Shown here piece after piece: positions 59,907 to 64,000 of a stretch of 64,000 nucleotides of DNA. Numbering within the stretch: the stretch's first letter is position 1; the number at the start of each line of letters is the position of its first letter. Origin of the DNA: Heterotrichella gracilis (lineage: Eukaryota; Sar; Xanthophyceae; Tribonematales; Xanthonemataceae); assembly GCA_032358255.1 (NCBI GenBank), contig JAULBX010007773.1, positions 302,530 through 366,529 of the forward strand, written 5' to 3'. The notes under the pieces are model-generated. The model was not told the origin of the DNA and did no database searches. It saw nothing but the letters and a program-made list of their open reading frames with translations. Both the position numbers and the translations under genes were made by a program.

Positions 59907-61158
59907 TTAGCCAAAGGCAAAGTTCGTTGTGCGGCAGTTTGGGGGAAGGGCACAGGACACTGCCCGTAGACTAGGCAGGCTTGGCAGCCTGCATGCACTT
60001 TTTGACCCCCGCTTATCGTCATTCACCATCCCACCATCCAGCTTCAGCTTCACCAATGACACCAGTCCAGCCAGGACCTCCTTGAGATCAGTGGTAGGAT
60101 TGGTTGTCAGCTTGAGGTGCGTGAGCTGGGTGAGGGGCTGGAGGGGGGCGCCCACAACTGGGAGCTCAGTATCTGGCCATGCCCGGAGACTCAACTTCCT
60201 CAGCCCGGCTGGCCAGCTGGTTATGGGTGGTGCTTCTGCATCGAACACCTTCACCTCAAGGCAAGTAAGGGCTGCCAGCTGTGACAAGTCCCACTCCTCT
60301 CCAGACTCCAATGGGGCCATCCATGTCCACAGGTTGTGCACCACCAACTCCAGCCGTTGCAGGTGGGCCATGGGGACCAGCGCCTCCCACCCACCCCTTA
60401 CTCCCCTCAGCACTGGCTGCGTCAATGCGCAGCCGATGCAGGCTGGGCAGAGGCGGCAAGTGAGGGACAACGCTGATGGGGAGCTTGAGGTACGCGGGGC
60501 ACCGGAGGCTGGAGAGTGAGGTCAATCCAGCCACGGCGCAGGGAGGCCAAGTCCCTATCATTGTAAATTCAAACTTCTGGAGGCACGGCAGTTGTCCTAG
60601 GCCTGCAAGCGCACTGGAAACGCCCGCACTGCTTGCTCGACCCTTCCATTCACACTGTAAGCTGAGGGTCTGCAGGCCCGTCAAGGCACACAGCGCTGCC
60701 AAGGCTGGCATGTCGCATTGCCTCTCTGCCACAACCACACCCACGCCCAACAGATGGTGCATGTGGGCGGCAGTAGCGGCCTGCAGGAGAGGCAGTCGCT
60801 CTTTCCGATTGTGAGGGTTTAGGATCAGGGTGTGTGTGTGTGCCAGACTGGGGAGCAGGCTGGTGGTGGTGGTGGGTGTGGTAGGTGGGGGTGCTGCTGC
60901 TGCCAATCGGGCCTGAGCACGGGTCCGCCTGTGGGGTCCACCACTCTGGGTCAGGAACTGCAGCAAGGAGACATGAATCCCTCCGCGCATCGCCAGCTCG
61001 CCCCATGCTGTGCTGGGCCCCTGCAGGGCCGCCCGCCAGCGCCTGCACACCAGCTGGGCGTGCACGCGCTCGGTCACGTATTCCAGCCGCCCCAGCACCT
61101 CCTGCAGGACGGGCTCTGGCAGCTGGTGGATGCTGGTGGGTGAGGGATTGCTGCGCAT
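59907..61158 (-). pseudogene. F-box/LRR-like protein 2, frameshifted
   Basis: Paralogue of the gene at 57228-58661. From ATG 61158 the F-box reads SIHQLPEPVLQEVLGRLE, then leucine-rich segments (LTGLQTLSL, LPCLQKFEF, LTSLSSLRC, LPSLHRLRI). Soon after LHRLRIDAAS the LRR-coding frame shifts by one base; the second frame (open over 60470-59907) continues with MAHLQRLELVV, LAALTCLEV, LTQLTHLKL and LPSLRAVSC. The break lies at nearly the same point as the stops in the first gene. No convincing intron covers it. A GTG 48 codons upstream keeps the frame open, but ATG 61158 aligns with the paralogue's start. Confidence 0.72.
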
Positions 61159-62939
61159 GGCTGGGGAGGTGGTGCTGGGTTGTCGCCAAACCTGTGTGGG
61201 CACACGACAGCCAGTCAGGTGCACTGCCAGTATTAGTTTTTGTTTATAGCGAGAATGCCACCAGAAGCTTTTGGAAGGGTTCAGGCTTGGCGATGATGCC
61301 ACCGGAAGCGCTTGGAAGGCAGGCTTTAGGAAGTGTCCTCAGCATCAATTCGTGGTGCGATAGGGTCACATAACGCTAGTATTTATTCATCTTGGAATAT
61401 GGTTCTGAACTTTATAAGATAAATATACGGCCCTGCTAAAACCCAACAGAGAATACTAGGGTAATCGACTAAAACATGGCTGTACTAGTGATGTATAGGG
61501 CATGCATATGCCTAACCATACAATTAGTCATGCATGTAGAAAGGCAAAGGCGACACGCTGTGGGTGGTACTAGCGTACCAACACTATATGGCACACCAAA
61601 TACAAAGGTTATGGCTATGCCAGTTTACGTGCGCCAGTGTACGTGTGGGCGAAGCCCTGGTGTCGTCTGCTTTGACCCATGCATGCATATGGGCACAGAT
61701 TGCTATTTGGGCGAGCGTTACAAACAGAAGTGGAACCCCACCTTGTGATGTTGGTGGTTCGTCGCTGTCTGGTTGACAGACTATCTAACAGGTGTGCACA
61801 AGGCTTATACTGTACCGCCATCTTCACAACGTTGTGGACATACAGACTTGGGTCTTCAGGATATGCCGGCATGGAGGACACGCAGATGTGCCTGCCTTGG
61901 GGTACCCATTTGAGTACCAGTGAACGAAGGCTAAGTGTCAGTTGCATACTGCTGACAAAAGTTGTTATGCAAGATGGGCAAGGTGGAGTTTTGAAATGTT
62001 TTGAATGCATGGTGTCTTGATTTTCTTTATTTTTCCTTTTCTGAAATCAACTTCATGTATTCGTTGCAACGAAACGCCCCCACACACTGCGGCACACCGC
62101 AACCAGCAATTATGAGAAACACAAACAGGCCAGGCAACGCACCGCAACTAGTGGAACATGGCGTGGGTAACAAATAGATCCTTGAATGACTCACACCTCC
62201 TTTTCCTCTGGGGCCTGAATTGTCCTCATTTGCGTGAGTACTCCTCAGCAGGGTTCTTTTGTCGATATCAAATGCACCAAAATAATGCAGCAGGGAAGGC
62301 TTGCCAGTCACCGATGCCATGGCATACACGCTATGCGCCCACGGCATGGCATCGTGCCACCCATTATATTGGGTGAGGTAGACGCATATGGGGTGAGGTA
62401 GACGCCAACGAAACCCTTAGCAAGGGTCTGCGGCAGACGCCAGCGCAATTCTGACAGCATTGTATGAATGTTTGAAAAAGAAGGGGTGAAGGGTTGCAGC
62501 GCCCAGTCCGAAAGAAAAATTGTGTATTAATCCTTGGTATTGGTCAGCCAAAACATGTAGGTTGCGGGTTCAGTTGTGCACCATACCCATCACCCATGTC
62601 CATGCAGTTTTGCGTGTCAAGGTGTTTTATTTGATGGGTAAACACTGCAAATCTCAAAGTATTAACTTGCTCAGCCCCAACCACCCAGCCACCGCCCTGT
62701 CAGAGGATCCCAATCCCCAACCAGTCTCCATCCAGTACACGACGTGTTAAACCCTCAACCCTCAACCCTGCTCGGTGTGTCCGCGTAACACCGTTACCCT
62801 CGAGGGCTTGCCCTGCCGCCCACACTGATTCAAGCTTTGCGCTGCAAAAAAACTCTGCCAGCAGCCCTGGTAGATGCAGTCAGTCTTCAAAGGTGGTAGG
62901 CATCAACCGCCCTCCCCTGCCATTGCTGCAGCAGATGGG
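61159..62939. other. spacer between F-box 2 and MYND copy 5
   Basis: About 1.8 kb without a supported gene. A GGGTGAGGTAGACGC word is tandemly repeated at 62373-62404 and CCCTAAA/CAACCCT-type units lie at 62746-62770. Confidence 0.55.
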
Positions 62940-63470
62940 CTAGGCCCCAGTGGGGTTGCACCGCCGCTTGTGCTCCTTCCAGTGCTTCCTCTGGCACTCC
63001 TTGGAGCAGTAGTACACCGTGTGGCAGGCGGAGCACTTGGTGTGGGCCTCCTTCCCACAGCTCTGGCACAGCTTCGTGCGCGGCGGTCTTGACACCCCAA
63101 ACTCCTTGGCAACCTCGCTGTTTGCCTTCTTGAACTGGTCCTTCATCGCCCGATGGCACTGTCCGCCCGACTTGCACAAGGGAGCCACAAGGTCGATGAC
63201 CCTAGGTTGAGGCAGGTTGAGGTAGCACATGGCGGTGTTGGTCAAGGTGGTGGCTGGCTGGCCGCAGGCACCGCAGTTCCAGCGCTTGGCGGCCAGGACC
63301 TCCTCCACGTGTTGCCCCATGCACCATGCCATGTACTGGCTCCGTGACTCTGCTGAAGACCGGGCGTCAGCTAGCTGTTCCGCTGTGATGGGGTGCATGA
63401 ACACCTTGTCCCACTCCTGGTCCCCGTCTGAGGCTTGGACCTGGTATACCACAGCCTGTGGGGCGCTCAT
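62940..63470 (-). CDS. MYND zinc-finger protein with conserved N-terminal domain (copy 5)
   Basis: Single exon, 176 residues, ATG 63470 to TAG 62940. It has the same plan as copy 3: MSAPQAVVYQVQASDGDQEW, an ADARSSAESRSQY helix, RWNCGACGQPATTLTNTAM, APLCKSGGQCHRAMKDQF, then the MYND finger LCQSCGKEAHTKCSACHTVY, YCSKECQRKHWKEHKRRC with all zinc ligands. It is the most diverged intact member of the array and is separated from the others by the two F-box genes. Function unknown; MYND domains generally mediate protein-protein contacts. Confidence 0.86.
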   Translation of the reverse strand: MSAPQAVVYQVQASDGDQEWDKVFMHPITAEQLADARSSAESRSQYMAWCMGQHVEEVLAAKRWNCGACGQPATTLTNTAMCYLNLPQPRVIDLVAPLCKSGGQCHRAMKDQFKKANSEVAKEFGVSRPPRTKLCQSCGKEAHTKCSACHTVYYCSKECQRKHWKEHKRRCNPTGA

Positions 63471-64000
63471 GGGGTCCCAGCTGGGTTGACAAAGGTCAAT
63501 ATATCAGACGGCTGCAACCAATAGGGCACTGCCAATCAAGAAAGCGTATAATATTAACCAACGGCAATAAGACGCAAAACTGTATCCTGGCTATGGTCAA
63601 CCGGGGTCTCAAAGTGCCTCACAGAGATGGCATCTCACGATGCGTGCATGCATGCATCTGAGTGACTTGATATGGAAACCAGTAGCTTGATTCACCAGAA
63701 ACATAAGAGATACGAAGAACCTTATTCAGTTCACGCCTACACCGCAAGTTGCAGCTCTTTCCAGAGACTCCAGCCTTAGCCAAGTATTTGTATACTTATA
63801 TGCGGGTTGAGGACGGTGTTGAGGACGGTTTGAGGACTGGTTTGCTCTGGTTTGCTCATCAAAGCTCTGTGTTGGCCCGGGAACGGTTTTGGCGCCAAGA
63901 TTTGGGTGAATTAAGTCTATTTTTTTTTTAACAAAACAGGGCCGGGACCGACCTACGGGGCGTTTTGGCTGGAAATAGACATTATTTAATTATTAAAAAA
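63471..64000. other. right-hand end, upstream of MYND copy 5
   Basis: Probably promoter of copy 5. A GTTGAGGACGGT-type word repeats three times at about 63806-63840. No gene seen. Confidence 0.5.

Noticed and set aside
62545-62600. Possible tRNA (GGGTTCA near a T-loop-like word)
   Set aside because: No acceptor-stem pairing, D-arm or anticodon stem could be formed around it.

Overview
The window comes from a nuclear genome, most likely of a chlorophyte green alga. Genes are built of many short exons with GT-AG introns. Plastid genes (DXR of the MEP pathway, tocopherol cyclase VTE1) carry N-terminal transit-peptide-like extensions. Plant-type telomeric heptamers (CCCTAAA/TTTAGGG) are scattered through introns and intergenic DNA. 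I see no operons, bacterial insertion sequences, CRISPR arrays, rRNA or convincing tRNA genes. The species cannot be fixed from the sequence.

Left half (1-38.4 kb): the 3' end of an unrecognised gene; the SNARE USE1 (+); the autophagy protein Beclin 1/ATG6 (-); the centriole-linkage protein TBCCD1/ASQ2 (+); a small unknown gene (+); a Spinster-like MFS transporter (+); tocopherol cyclase VTE1 (-); and a complete rotatin (RTTN/Ana3) gene of 23 exons (+) whose spliced length, 2223 residues, is close to the roughly 2.2 kDa-residue animal protein. TBCCD1 plus rotatin suggest the organism builds centrioles or basal bodies.

Centre (38.4-49.5 kb): a small predicted plastid membrane protein (+) converges tail to tail, 22 bp apart, with a splicing factor (-) of unusual domain order: RS-rich segment, RRM, U2AF-homology-like domain, quasi-RRM. 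DXR (+) lies divergently upstream of the splicing factor.

Right part (49.5-64 kb): a minus-strand array of five paralogues that join a conserved N-terminal cysteine-containing domain to a MYND zinc finger, with two F-box/LRR-like genes inserted. Two MYND copies are intact, two are clearly broken, one has an in-frame stop beside a possible splice donor, and both F-box genes are interrupted at about the same place. This looks like recent birth-and-death evolution.

The most striking pattern runs across most multi-exon genes here. Introns and 3' flanks hold one or two degenerate copies of the adjacent exon edge, usually with its splice site, and often next to telomere-like heptamers. I count more than fifteen cases. 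They look like a recurrent mutational process that lengthens introns and creates decoy splice sites. Exon boundaries below were set by eye from splice signals, reading-frame continuity and remembered family similarity; no alignment was run.
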